64,000 bases of DNA from Schistosoma mansoni (lineage: Eukaryota > Platyhelminthes > Trematoda > Strigeidida > Schistosomatidae). Below the pieces are notes generated by a model. The model searched no databases and was not told the origin of the DNA. It worked only from the letters and a program-made list of their open reading frames with translations. The stretch lies in contig NW_017386085.1 in the NCBI RefSeq assembly GCF_000237925.1, forward strand, positions 266,991 to 330,990. The letters are read 5' to 3'. Of the stretch, positions 42,293 to 56,100 are shown piece after piece (position 1 is the stretch's first letter; each line of letters starts with the position of its first letter). The position numbers and the translations under genes are program-made.

Positions 42293-42840
42293 CAAGTTAG
42301 CGTAATCCAGTGTTTCAAAACTATTCTTTGGGGAATGACTATTCAAAATGAAGTTTTTTGTCAGTCCTATGGTTGTCTCGATCTTAATCAGAACCTATCT
42401 AAAGGCGGATGCCATGAATCACCGTCTCAACCTTCCAAGTACCGTTCCACACCAAACCTATTAGCTCTGTCTAAAAGTCAGATGGAGAGGATTCAGGTAA
42501 TTCTTTTTCAATCAATATTCCAATTATTAGATCATATCTGAGTTTTATGATGGTGAAGAAGTTCTTGTAAGTGATCTGAAAACTGTCGTTAAGGTAAAAG
42601 TCGAACATATTTTATTTAACTGGTTCTAGGTGTACAAATATCCATTAGAAAAATTGGGTATACTTACGTCAACGGAAATAAATCATCTGTTTTACTCAAT
42701 AGAAGCTATTATACCAGTTTTTGAAGGTTAGTTAGTTTTCATTATGTTGTTCCTATGTTTTAGGGCTAGCAAATAGTCTTTCATCAGAACTGAATAAATA
42801 TTTCAGCATACCATACATAGGAATGATCTTATATCTGTGG
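42293..42840 (+). CDS. NET1: NET1-like exons 1-4 seen: pre-DH and DH start
   Basis: Four exons separated by micro-introns 42497-42530, 42594-42629 and 42727-42763. They encode a basic/Ser region (STPNLLALSKSQMERIQ), then IISEFYDGEEVLVSDLKTVV and YPLEKLGILTSTEINHLFYS. IPYIGMILYLW ends the set at GTAAGC. This is the first third of the DH helical bundle. Confidence 0.87.
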
Positions 42841-44097
42841 GTAAGCTTGCTGAGTTTCTGTATTTTTGATAAAAGTATATAGAGTTTACTTGACTCATTA
42901 TTTTAGAACTTTTCTGACATCTTTAATTAAACAGTGTTGTTTGCGAAGTGACAGTATTGGAAATGAGGGTCAATGTTGAAGTCAATCATAGTTCTTACGT
43001 TAAGAGAAGAAATACTGACTGGTGTTTAGATATAGTTGTTGGAAGAAAGAGGAGGTACTAGAACTTTCTGTAAGTCAATTGATGGAGTAGGACATTACTA
43101 CCTTTTAATCATTATTGTTGGGTTTTCCATAAACAACTATTTCTAGTGTAACATTTGTACATGGTATGCTCTATTTGGTGTTCTTATCTTCTGTTAACTA
43201 CCATCATTTTAAATTAATGGATTTTGATGTGGCAGCTTTTGTGTATGCTTCAAACTAACACTTCTGCACAAATCCTGAACTAGATAAAAAAATAGGACAT
43301 TAGCTAGGCGAATGAGGTATGTTGGAGTATCTCAGTTAATTTTTGAATTGTATATTCTGTAGAAACTGAGATTATCATTCTACTAAATATTTTCTCGTAT
43401 TAGTTAGGTCTTGAAGTAATAACAAAGCCACAACCTGATTACCTTAATTATGGACGTAAATGTTATGCATACCCAACACAGAATTATGTTCAATCTATTT
43501 GTGAGAATTACATCGAGATAATGCCTTCATCAATAAAACTTCTCTTGGATTATTCAGCACACTTATATGAAGCACGTAAATATTTTGAAGCGTTACGCGA
43601 ACAAAAGCCTGCTTTTATTGATTTCCTTTCACGTTGTTCACATACACATTTCAGTAAACGTTTGGATTTGTGGCATTTCTTGGGTAATTCATTCTTGTAG
43701 TATTTTTGTATAAGATTGTTTTGTGAGTTAAGTCATATGCTTTTTTGCATCTTGCAGTTGACAATTATTCTTAGTTATCATATCGATAATTCTAATATTG
43801 TTCAATTGGTTGGCTATATCATTGTTGCAGATTCAAGTTTATATATATATATAGCTGGGTAATTTCCGCTCTTAAGTAAAGGCTTAGAACATTAGCTTGA
43901 ATGAAGTTATAAAGTTGGTTTAATACTGGGGTAAGATCCTATAGCCACAATAACGTAGTTTATCATCAACTCATGATTTGGAGTTTAGATTAATAATACA
44001 GTAGATAATTAATTTACTAATGAATCTCTTTTAGGGTATCTATATCTAGTAAGTGCTCGTAAACCTTGATAGATTACAAAGTCATTTATTACCAAGA

Positions 44098-44137
<40 letters not shown>

Positions 44138-47100
44138 GGAGAGCGAAAGATTGGAACATTTGGTTGGACGATTAAACCATGGGAATTAGTAAAATTTGTA
44201 CTGATTACTACTTAACATCCAAATACCCTGGTACTGTCGAAAGTGTGGAGAGTCCATTCTCATGCAGTTTATAACCTCTGCCAGGTATGTCCTACTTATT
44301 ATTACCTTCACGGGACAAGAGTTTTTCTGAATATGAAAGTGTCATATATGAACGAAGAATAAGTGAATAGTAACTGCTAGAATGTGTTTGTGGACTATTA
44401 CTACATATATTCTTATCAGATTATTATGTAACTAGATTACACATATATTCATATTATTTTATTCATAAGCTTTCATTTGACCGATTAACTACTGTTATAC
44501 GACTTACCATACTTAATTTATTCCTAATCTGTTGTCCACAGTCTTCTACACTCAACTGCCACTTTTGGCTTGATCTTGTATAATAATTATTTTTAATTTG
44601 ATAGTGTGGTGTGGTCTAGTCTGCTTGTATATAAACCACATATGTCTGAAGTATATGATTCATACAGCGGCGGCGGATATTGTGTTATGGACTCAATGGG
44701 CAGAGTCAAGCGAGTTGACTCAAGGTTGCTAGTGCTAGTTAACGTATGATTGGTTTGGCACAGGGACAGTGCCATAGAAGTCGGTACTCTGATTATCGAT
44801 TTTGTCACGTGATGTTTAAAGGGCCATAGAACATAACAGAAAGGACGAAAAGCGAAATCCTGGATGCGGAGAGTCCACCTTGGGGGAGTTGGAAAATTCC
44901 CATTTCAAACTAGTGGTGTACATGGGCTCCAGAATTTCAAGGGGATGAATAATGTTCGAACCATGAGACAATAACTACCACTATCACTCCTCTACCTCAT
45001 GGATCAGATTTTTAGCCCTAGGGATCGAGGATTGGGCGCCTAAAAGTACTGCCTGTCTCTGTTTAGGTGCTTGCGCGGTATTCCAGCCCGCGCACAAACA
45101 TTTGTATAGTGTGTATTATTTCTGGTGCTCATTTTTACCGGGTTTCATGTGATTTTTCTACAGTTATTCTTTAAAAGTGTACTGAGCAAATTATCGGTCG
45201 TAAATATCCACGTTTTAAGCTTGTTTCAGACTATTCTTAGTCGATGTCGGTGGACATCTTATCGAACCCTTTTTGAATTTAATAGTCAATAGGTTTTGAA
45301 GGGTTTTATTCGTTTTTCGAGGATATAGTAAGAAAAACTACTGGAAATAGATCTGTCACTAAAATAGTATGTTACTTCACGTTTGTGATGATTATATTTC
45401 GTATAAATTTATTTGCTTACTCCTAATTTTTTAAAGATTGTATAAAACTTGACATACTTCAGTATGTATGCACGTAAACAATTATGAATGTAAAAAATGC
45501 GCTGTTTATTATCATTATTTTGTATTTTGAGTCTATTCCCACCTTCCTTTTCTATAGAATGTCCCAAAAGCAGACTGACTAGGTATCCTCTATTACTGAA
45601 TCGTCTGATCGAATTGGTGAGTTTTCCTGATAAGTTCATTGTTTGTTCATTTCTTTTCTATGATTTCCAAGATTCTTCTTGTCAGAATACTACTAATAAT
45701 GTGTTGAGGGATGAAGGCTCGTAAGATTTAACAGATCTCTTATGTAATGGTCGAGTATACTGCGCAGCATGTCGCTCTGTTCTACTTTACGGCTGTGAAA
45801 CATGGCCATTAAGAGTAGAAGATACTCGCAAGTTACTAGTATTTGACCATAGATGTCTTAGAAATATTGCTCACATCTGCTGGGATCACCGGGTAAGTAA
45901 TAGTGAGGTCAGACACAGAGTATTAAGGAATGATGGTAAATCAGTTGATGAGGTCATGAATCTTCATCGACTGAGATGGTTGGGCCACGTGTTACGTACG
46001 CCTGAACACCGATTACCACGACGCGCAATGCTGACTAGTATTGGGGATGGTTGGAAGAGAATTAGGGCGGCCAAACCAAAACATGGCATCAGTGTTTGAA
46101 GTCAATAACTTCTAATCTGAGTCATGTTGGTAGATGCAGACTATTTGGTTGAGGTCCGCGTGACTATCGTAACCGATGGTTGGAGACTCTATGTGACATG
46201 GCTGAGAATCAATCACAATGGTGTAGGTGTATACACTCTTTATCTTCCCTTAAACCTTGAGATTAAAATTGTTTCATATCTGTTTTCCTTCCTATACTAT
46301 ATCCTTATATACAACCTTTCTTTTATATATTAACACCACTAAATTAACTACTTCTATGAATTCGGTGTTCATCTTGTTATGCTAACGAATTATGGCAATG
46401 TGGACCGATGCATAAATATGCCTGGTCCTACGTTGTAGCTGACTGACTGACTGAATGGTCAAGTATGCATGCTTTTACGCTGTTTATAATTAATTTTTTA
46501 CTGTTGAAATTGTGAATGGTTGTTGAAAATCTGACTACTAACTACCTTCATTTCGCCCACGAGTTTGTTGAGAATGGTTTTTCCTACTTTGCTTCTGTCT
46601 ACATCTTTTTCAGATAGTTTGAAATTGAGACGTAAGATGCTTGAAGAACATCGTACCGTTAACTGTAATGTCTTGGTTTATGTAACGTTGTGCACATTTT
46701 ATCCCATGATGCACAAAAAATTGTTCAGTTTGCAAATGATGATGTGAAGTAGTTTTTTCTTCGGAATAAAGACGAATGCGAATTTATATTTGCATCAATC
46801 AATAACCTAATGGTTTGACATGATTGTAACCGTATCTCCTTTGTGGTTACCGTGTTGGTCAATGTTTTGTAACCGCCTAAACGGGTTTGAATAATCTAAG
46901 GGATGTTCAGTTTATAACTTGGGATCACCGCTAGGGCAAATGATTCAAGTACACCGAACGTTATTCCTGGTCTCCTGAAACCACACTCTAAACTATATAT
47001 AGGAACTTTCAATGTCCGAACATTGTGCCAAATAGGACAACAGGCTTCCTTAGCTAGGACTCTAGAATCTTACACCATCGATGTGTGCTGCGTCTCCGAA

Positions 47101-50100
47101 ACGCGCATACAAGATCCGAGTAGTGTCATTCATTTGACCTCACCTAATCAAAGTAAAGAACCATCTCGATACACGCTTCGTGTATCTGGAAGCCCTGATG
47201 CTGCATCCCGTGGCCTCGCTGGAGTAGGTATAGCATTAAGTCCTATGGCAGAACTAGCTCTTTTAGACTGGATCCCAGTAGACAGTCGTCTATGCGCTGT
47301 CCGACTAAACGGATCAGTAAGGACTCGGAAAGATAAGGAAACCCGTCGTTGCCTCTTCATCGTCTCTGCCTACTCTCCCACTGACTGCAGCTCAGACGAT
47401 ATAAAAGATGAGTTTTACAGGAAACTTTCTGACCTCCGAAAAGCTAGGCGTTCTGATGTAGTAATAGTGGCTGGTGACTTTAATGCTCAAGTAGGTAAAC
47501 TAAGTGAAGGGGAAAGACACCTGGGTGGATCTTATGGTGTCGTGGCTAAAAGGACAGATAATGGCGACCGTCTGTTGCAGCTATGCTCAGATAACCGCCT
47601 ATTTCTTGCAAATACTAACTTTAAGCATAAGGAAAAACATCTTTTGACATGGCGACCCCCGAATTCGTCTCAACGTTGGACCCAATTAGATCACATCGCT
47701 ATCAGCCATCGATGGAGGGGCTCGATAGAAGACTGTCGCTCATTCTGGAGCACATGTTTAGACTCAGATCATGCTCTAGTACGAGCACGTATCTGTCTGC
47801 GTCTTACTGGACGTAGGAAAGACACTGCAGGGAAGCCTCTAAGGGTTCTACTTAATGATAGGCAAGCTAAGAATATATTTCAGGAACAACTGGAAAAACA
47901 GTTAGACAGACATGTAGGTTGTGCCCACCCCGAGGCAGCGTGGAATGACATCCGAAAAGCTGTGGAAACAGCAGTGATATCCGCTAGTAAGCCATAAGGT
48001 CAGGGAGAAACAATGGATCTCGGCAGCATCTACCACACTGATAGATGCTCGAAAACTCATCCCACCTGGCTCTGAACATAACGAAGAGCGGAGTCAGCTT
48101 AAGCGAAGGCTAATAAGAAGCCTACGCAATGATCGTGAACAGTGGTGGGTAGCGAAAGCAAGAGAGATGGAAAAGGCAGCGGCAATAGGTAACAGCAGAT
48201 AGCTATTCAGACTTATTAAAGAAACCGGCATTAGGAACCCAACTATTAGCGAAACCATCTCAGACAAAGATGGGCATATCATTCATTCTCAATCCAGGAG
48301 ATTGGATCGATGGGCAGAACACTTTAGGGATCAGTTCAACTGGCCTTCAGCCACACTTCAGTTACCCACGATCCCCAGTCGTCCTGAATGGCAAATTGAG
48401 GTAAGTCCTCCAACTCCCTACGAGGTTGAAAAAGCTATAGGAGATCTAAAGCGAGGAAGAGCCGCAGGCCCTGACAGGTTTACCCCTGAGATTTTTAAGG
48501 ATGGTGGTCCAGTACTAGCAACGAGATTGACTGAGGTCTTAAGTAGAATCTGGGAACTGGACGTAATTCCATCTGACTGGTCCCAATCACTGATTGTGCC
48601 AGTCTATAAGAAAGGACAAAAGTCCTCTTGTGACAATCACAGAGGAATCAGTTTGACTAATATAGTGTCTAAAATATTAGCTTCAATAATACTTAGGCGC
48701 CTAACCAAAGCTTGTGAAGAGCAGACTAGAGAAAACCAGGCTGGTTTTCGACCTGGACGTGGTTGCATAGACCAGATATTCACTCTACGTCAGGTCCTAG
48801 AACATAGACACACATTCAGACGTCCCACAATAGTAGTATTTCTTGACCTTAAGGCGGCATTTGACTCCGTTGATCGTGAGGTTCTATGGCAGTGTTTGTC
48901 AGTGAAAGGAGTACCAAAGAAGTACATTAACCTCATAAAGGCTCTCTACTCAAACACAACTGGTCGAGTTAGAGCCTATGGCGAACTGTCATCAGAATTG
49001 GTTACCTCAAGTGGTGTTCGTCAGGGCTGTCCACTCTCCCCATTCTTGTTTAACTTTGTCGTTGACATGCTTTTAGAGAAACCACTTTCATCATCTCAAT
49101 CTCCTGGAGTTGAACTTTTACCGGGAGATTCACTTGTTGACTTAGAATACGCCGACGACATAGTTTTATTCGGTGAAGACGCTGACAAAATGCAGAGTCT
49201 TCTGACCACTATAAGCAACAATGCAGGCATGTTCGGGATGCGATTCTCTCCCTCGAAGTGCAAAATGTTACTTCAGGATTGGGTTGCATCGACACCTGAA
49301 CTAATGATAGGGAGTGAAGTAGTTGAGCGTGTTGACAGCTTCACTTATCTTGGGAGTCCCATCAGCCCTTGTGGTCTGGTGTGTGACGAAATCTCAGCAC
49401 GGATACAGAAGGCTCGTCTAGCTTTCGCCAACTTGCGCCATTTATGGAGTAGGCGAGATATCCGTTTAGCAACAAAAGGACGGGTTTACTGTGCAGCAGT
49501 TCGTTCCGTCCTACTTTATGGCAGTGAAACATGGCCGATAAGAGTAGAGGATATTTGTAGGCTACTAATATTCGATCATAGGTGTCTTCGACGCATTGCT
49601 CGTATATCCTGGGACCACCGGGTAAGTAATGCAGATGTTAGGAAACGGGTACTAGGTAAGGATGGCAAATCGATTGATGAAGTAGTGAAACTTCATCAGT
49701 TGAGATAGCTGGGACATGTGTTACGTATGCCCAACCACCGACTGCCCCGACGTGCAATGCTTTATGGTGTACGAATAGGTTGGAAGAAAGCTAAGGGCGG
49801 CCAGACCAAAACATGGCATAAATCCATGAAGTTGCTGACAAGTGGACTGAGCCATGCTGGTAGGTGTAGACTACCTGGTTGGGATTCGCGAGATGATAGC
49901 AACCGATGGTTAGAGACCTTGAATGACATGGCTCAAAATCGTTTGCAATGGCGAAGGTGCATCCACTCTTTGTGTTCTACCAAATTCTAATCTTCTGAAT
50001 TCTTCATGTCTGTATCTTTTTTCTCTTTCCAAATTTATTTCACCGTATTATACTCCTTCAAACCCTTATCTTTCACATAATACTTATACTCTTACTACTT

Positions 50101-53100
50101 CTACCAATATGGGATTTGAATCGTCAACTTCATCTCTGTACTAATGTGGTATGGCAACTCGAACTGATGTACGTACGTACGAAGTTCTACGTTGTAACTG
50201 ACTGTGTTGGGTTAGCTGTTGTTAATTCAACATGTCTCTCCAACTAAATACTTACAAGCCAGCCAAATTAATGTTTTGAGAATCTATCTGATATCACGTG
50301 GGATCAAAATTAGGGTTTCCGTATTTCTTTTAAGCAATTAGATGACGTAATAATAACTCCTTACCTGTGGTCTCACTTCTTGTCTTTTGTCGTTTTAACA
50401 TACCTTATCGTTTACGTTTACTCAAGATATACGATTTTATATATTTTAACGTGTGACTTCTTTGTGTACTAAGCTTGAATTTGAATAAATGTATTATGTA
50501 TAATGGTAGAATTCATATTATAATGGTAATATTGTAATTTTTATTTACTTTCCAGACACCTTCAACCGATCCAGAACTCAGTCATTTACTCGTTGTTCGG
50601 TCTGCCTTCACCTTTATTATTGACGAGTTAAACCGTCGAGTTGGTGAAGCTATGCGTAATTTGTACTTAGAATGCATAGGGTTCCATGGCAATTTAGAAG
50701 TAGGTTCTTCACTTGTCTAATGAAGGGTTTTTGTCAATTTTTGTTTTGTTGTAAATGTTTGCTTTCTCAGGAAGCCAAAAATATTATCTATTTTGTAAGT
50801 ATTGTCAATCCGAAGTGTGAAAACATCAGGCTTGACAGTTAGTCATATAAAGCAAGTAAAGCATCGATGTAAATATGTAAATATGTAGGTGCTGCTGTAC
50901 TCTCTGGTCACGAAGAAGAAAATAGTTCGCGCACACAGGGGGTTGCTCTGATGTGTAAAGACGCACATAGTACACTTATAGGATGGGAATCTCATGGACC
51001 CAGGATCATCAAAGCATCTTTCAAAACAAAGGAGGGGATCACAATAAAACTTACCCAGTGTTATGCACCCGTCAATGATAGCAATGACGATGATAAAGAT
51101 CAGTTTTATGGGAGGATACAATCGATCGTAGAGAAGTGCTGAGGAGACGACCTGACCATCTTGCTAGGAGACCTAAACATCAAAGTTAGAATGGACAATA
51201 CGGGGTATAAAGATGTCATGGGACAACATAGATTGACTGGGAGAAACGAACAAGAATTGTGACAGATGTGCAAATTTATGTATATTCAACAACATGTTTA
51301 TAGGCGATAAAATATTCGTCCACAAACCCATACACATAGCTACATGGGTTTCACCAGACTGCACTGCAGAGAGTCTAATCGATCATGTTTGTATCTCTAA
51401 AAAATTCAGAAGGTCAATGGAGGACTTGAGAACCAAGAGAGGAGCTAACATAGCTTCAGATCACCACCTGATGGTTGCTAAGATGAAAGTGAAGTTAAAG
51501 AAGCACTGGAAAACTGGGGAAACAGCATCACAAAGGTTCGATACAGCCTTCCTTCGAAATACTGAAAAACTCAACGACTTCAAGATAGTTCTCAACAACA
51601 GGTTCTAAGCCTTACAAGATCTACTGGAAGAAGAAACTAATATGGAGGGCGATTAGAAAGCGATCAAAAAGCACTGACTTTAACATATCACGAGGTTCTG
51701 AGCCTCAAGAGGCACCATCATAAAGAATAGATCCTTATGGAAACTCTAGACAAGATTCAAGAAAGGAAGAATAAGAAGACAGCAACTAACAACAACCGAA
51801 CAAGAACGGAGAAAGTCAAGGCATAAGTTAAATACACTGAAGCAAACAAGCAAGTGAAGAAGGGCATTAGAGCCTACAAGGAAAAATACGTGAAAGAACT
51901 AACAACGACAGCGGAAAAAGCTGCAAGAGAAAAAAATGAAGCAACTATATGATACAACAAAGAAACTGGTAGGGAAATATAGTAAACCAGAGAGACTAAT
52001 CAAGGACAAAGAAGGCAAGCCAATCACAGGTTCAAGAACAAGAGAACAGTTGGGTAAAACACTGTTGAATAGACCAGCTCCATTGAATCCACCAGACATC
52101 GAAGCAGCACTTACAAACCTTCCCATAGATGCCACTCCACCAGCGATCAAAGAAATCAGGATGGCCATCAGACAAATCAAGAGTGGGAAAGCAGCAGAAC
52201 CTGAAAACATACTAGCTGAAGCACTGAAGTCAGACATCGAAGCAACTGCACAGATGCTCTACATCCTATTTAGGAAGATTTGGGAGGAAGAACAAACTCT
52301 ACAGACAGACTGAAAATAAGAATATCTCATCAAGACACCAAAGAAAGGAGACACGAGCAAATGCGAGAACTCTAGAGGCATCACACTACTATCAGTACCA
52401 GGACAAGTTTTCATCAGAGTGTTGCTAAACCGAATGAAAGATTCAGTAGAGGCTCAGCTTCAAGATCAACAGTCCAGATCCCGTAAGGATCGGTTGTACA
52501 CAGATCATCGTTGGGCAATCAATTGGATGGAACTCGTCACCATACACCAACTTCTATGACTATGAGAAAGCATTTGTCAGTGTGGATAAGATGACTTTAT
52601 GGAAACTTCTTTGATGTTATGGTGCACCTGAGAAAGTCATCAACATCATCTGGAATTCACACGACGGACTACACTGCAAATGGTGCATGGAGGACAGCTG
52701 ACAGTTGCATTCGAAGTGAGGACTGGAGTCAGACAAGGCTTCTTTCTTTTCTCCTTTCTCTTTCTTCCAGTAGTTGACTGGATTATGAAGACCTGGACAT
52801 CTTGAGTGCAACTAGACGATTTGGACTTGGCAGATGTCTGAACACTTCTATCCCATACATACGAACATATCCAGGTCAAGACAACCAGTATAGCAGCAGC
52901 TTTTACAGCAGTAGGCCTCAACATACATAAGGGGAAAAACAAGATACCGAAATACAAAATGGAGAAGATCAACCCAATCACATTTGATGGAGAAACTCTG
53001 GAAGAGATGGAAATTCTCCTTACCTTGACAACGTCATCAATGAAGAGGTAGGATCCGATGCAGACATAAAGACAGTGGTTTGTGAAACAAGGGCAGCACT

Positions 53101-56100
53101 GCTACAGTTAAAGATCATATGGAACTCAAGATAACTGTCAACCAACATCAAAGTGAGAATCTTCAATACTAAAGCCAAAACAGTTATGTACGGAGCTGAA
53201 GCTTGGAGAACTACCACAACAATCACCAAGAAGGTACAAGTATTTATAAACAATTTTCTACGCAAGATACTCAATATCCGTTGACCGGATACCATCAGCA
53301 ATATATATATATATATGTCCATAGTACATAGGAACACTAAATGTTTTAGTATTCATTCTATAATGATATTAGAGTAGCTTTTGAGCTTGTAAAATTGATG
53401 ACGAAGATAACCTTTTTGGCGTTATTGGGTTCATATGTTAATTTATTTAGAAAAGTGCATATCCCAGCTTGTATTTATGAAAGTGTATTTTCATTTCTGA
53501 TATCATGGACTGATCTTAGGGTACCATTGGAAACCAGAGTCGACTGGACATCTGTTTTGTTTTAGCATGGGACTCCTCAGCAGTCTGCATCCACAAACAT
53601 AACCGGGATAGAATTCAGGAGCTTCAGATATCTCAGCGGGCCATGAAGCTTTAGATCACTGAGCTTGCCTTCAGTGTTGCACATGTCTAACTTTTCACCT
53701 GATCTTTTGGAATTGCCTCTAAAAATTAATCACCAGTAAGTACTTGATTAATATTAGCACAGAGGAATTTGTTTAGATGGTTGAATTTCCAAAGTTTACG
53801 TCACGGTTTACAACTCGGTCAACGCATTAATTTCATAAAACTTTGTAACCTCTTATCAATGTAATGATGTACTTGATAAATTCATTTTTATTCCCGTCTC
53901 TGTATATATACCACTAAACTTTGTATTATCAAATGTTTTTATTTAACACCTTAGTTACAATACAAAGATATGGTATGCCATCAAAAATCACTATTATTGA
54001 AAGGCAGTCTGCATACTGATATTGGGGAAGTAAGTAATGAGTACATTTGTAACTATTGTTAACTTTATGAACTGGATACCCAATAACTACTGGTCAATTA
54101 GATTAAAATAAANNNNNNNNNNNNNNNNNNNNNNNNNNNNNNNNNNNNNNNNNNNNNNNNNNNNNNNNNNNNNNNNNNNNNNNNNNNNNNNNNNNNNNNN
54201 NNNNNNNNNNNNNNNNNNNNNNNNNNNNNNNNNNNNNNNNNNNNNNNNNNNNNNNNNNNNNNNNNNNNNNNNNNNNNNNNNNNNNNNNNNNNNNNNNNNN
54301 NNNNNNNNNNNNTACTAACTTCTAATTGGTCTTGTTATTTAGATGATAACTGTTAGTGCTACTACAACTACTGTTATTTTGCAAAATTAGTGATAAAGCT
54401 GAAACAGTTACACAGGTGACCTCATCCACAATATAAATATTTATGTTCTGTTGGGTTCTATTTAACTTTGAGTGTTAAAGAGTTAACAGTGCGCATCCAG
54501 GACTTAACATGTGCGACTCAAACCTAGGACCTTCAGATTCGCGCATGAACGTTTAACCTCTAGACCACTGAGCTGGCATCCAACGGTTTAAGAACTGATT
54601 TTTCTTTGTTACGTAGAAGCACCACACAATTGCTTAACTAAAAGACACTAAATGAAATGTTTTTGGTCATTAATTTATGGTCATTTTGTAAATAAATGAC
54701 TCATCCCCTCAAGCAGTCAGTTAAACAGTAGGAAATCAACCTCATAAGTAAAAGTAAGTGGATATCTTATTCTCCGAAATATTCGTTGAAATTTTTTCAT
54801 GTAACACACATATAAGAGTGTGAAACACGGGATTGTTTTCCGCTTATCAATCGTACCAGCAGTCGATTTGTATCTTAACAGTATCGAAGCTGATGACTTA
54901 ATGACAATATCAAGGCGATTCGCACAGAATGCACATATGCTAACTAAAACTAATCAAATTCTCCTTAAAATATGAGTAGCAGAATAATCCAGATTATTTC
55001 AAATAGAATTAATATTATCTAATGTTATTAAGATCACGAACCAATCCAAGTTAATCATTGAAAACCTGGAAGCATTTGACAGCCGTTTCTTCCTACATTT
55101 GTAACTATTGTTAACTTTATGAACTGGATACCCAATAACTACTGGTCAATTAGATTAAAATAAATATCATATTTGTTGAAATCTATAAAAAAAAGCAATC
55201 AGATTATTAAATTTTAGTTGGATATTTTTAAAAATAACATTATCTTTTCTTTAACCCTGGCTACATACGTCATAGATTTTTCTTATTTCCCCATAACATT
55301 TTGATAAAATACAGTTTATATTTTAACAAATGAGCAGGTTTTTTTTATCTAAATGAATCGTTAGTACTGACGTTTTAATGATCTTTAGTGAGTTGTGGGT
55401 AAATTTTCTGATATTTATGTCATTGACATTAAACGGCTTAGACATTGCTTATCAAATGCCGCAGACAATGAAAATGCTCTTATGTAAAGTAGTCCTTTTA
55501 CACTTAATAGCCTTGATTGAACTAAGCAGTTTAGAGGTAATGTGTAGTTGCTATCATATGAAGTTGTTGATTGTATTGGTTAATGTAATTGTTGAAATGT
55601 CTGCATTACTATCTACTTTGTCATTATTATTATTTCGTCATTTCACTCATTATTCAACTTGACTACTCGAAGCGTTAGTGAATGAGGTAGAGTATGAATT
55701 AAGTTTCGTAAAGATCCAACAGTTAAAACATTATGGCATGCTTGAAATAATATGTGCTAAATACTTTGTGATCCGTAGCTTGAGGATTAGAATATTCGGC
55801 TATCAACAACCGAGTCTCAGGCTCGAAACCGGTTCAACCTATTTCAGTATAGACAACCGTTTACTATCACCAGCTGTTACTCAAAAATATGTAGCTTAAA
55901 GTCAAATGCATTAAAGTATTCCGTAAATGAATTGCATTCAAACATGTAATAATCCAATCGCACTTAAGTAATTTTTTTTTTAGGTTCATCTAGTCGTCTT
56001 ACGACACTTACTTTGACTATTGATATTGAAATAAATTCTTTCATGAGGATGTGTATGTAGATATTACATTTTGCTTCTGTAGAAAGTGGAGGTGTTTTTC

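Larger units (their letters stand above)
46940..50210 (+). mobile_element. RTE-like LINE (family 2), nearly full length
   Basis: A single EN-RT coding region runs from before 47023 to 49990, followed by a 3' UTR ending at about GTTCTACGTTGTAACTGACTG (50204). Lesions seen: a frameshift near 47995, a TAG at 48200-48202 and a TAG at 49706-49708. Homology to the family-1 start extends upstream of ATG 47023 (GTFNVRTLCQIGQQ) without an in-frame ATG. It sits in the same orientation as the host gene, inside an intron of ~4.9 kb. Confidence 0.9.

Noticed and set aside
55378-55662. 94-codon hydrophobic ORF as a membrane protein
   Set aside because: Lies in an AT-rich intron; hydrophobicity is expected from T-rich codons, and no splice sites or homology were seen.
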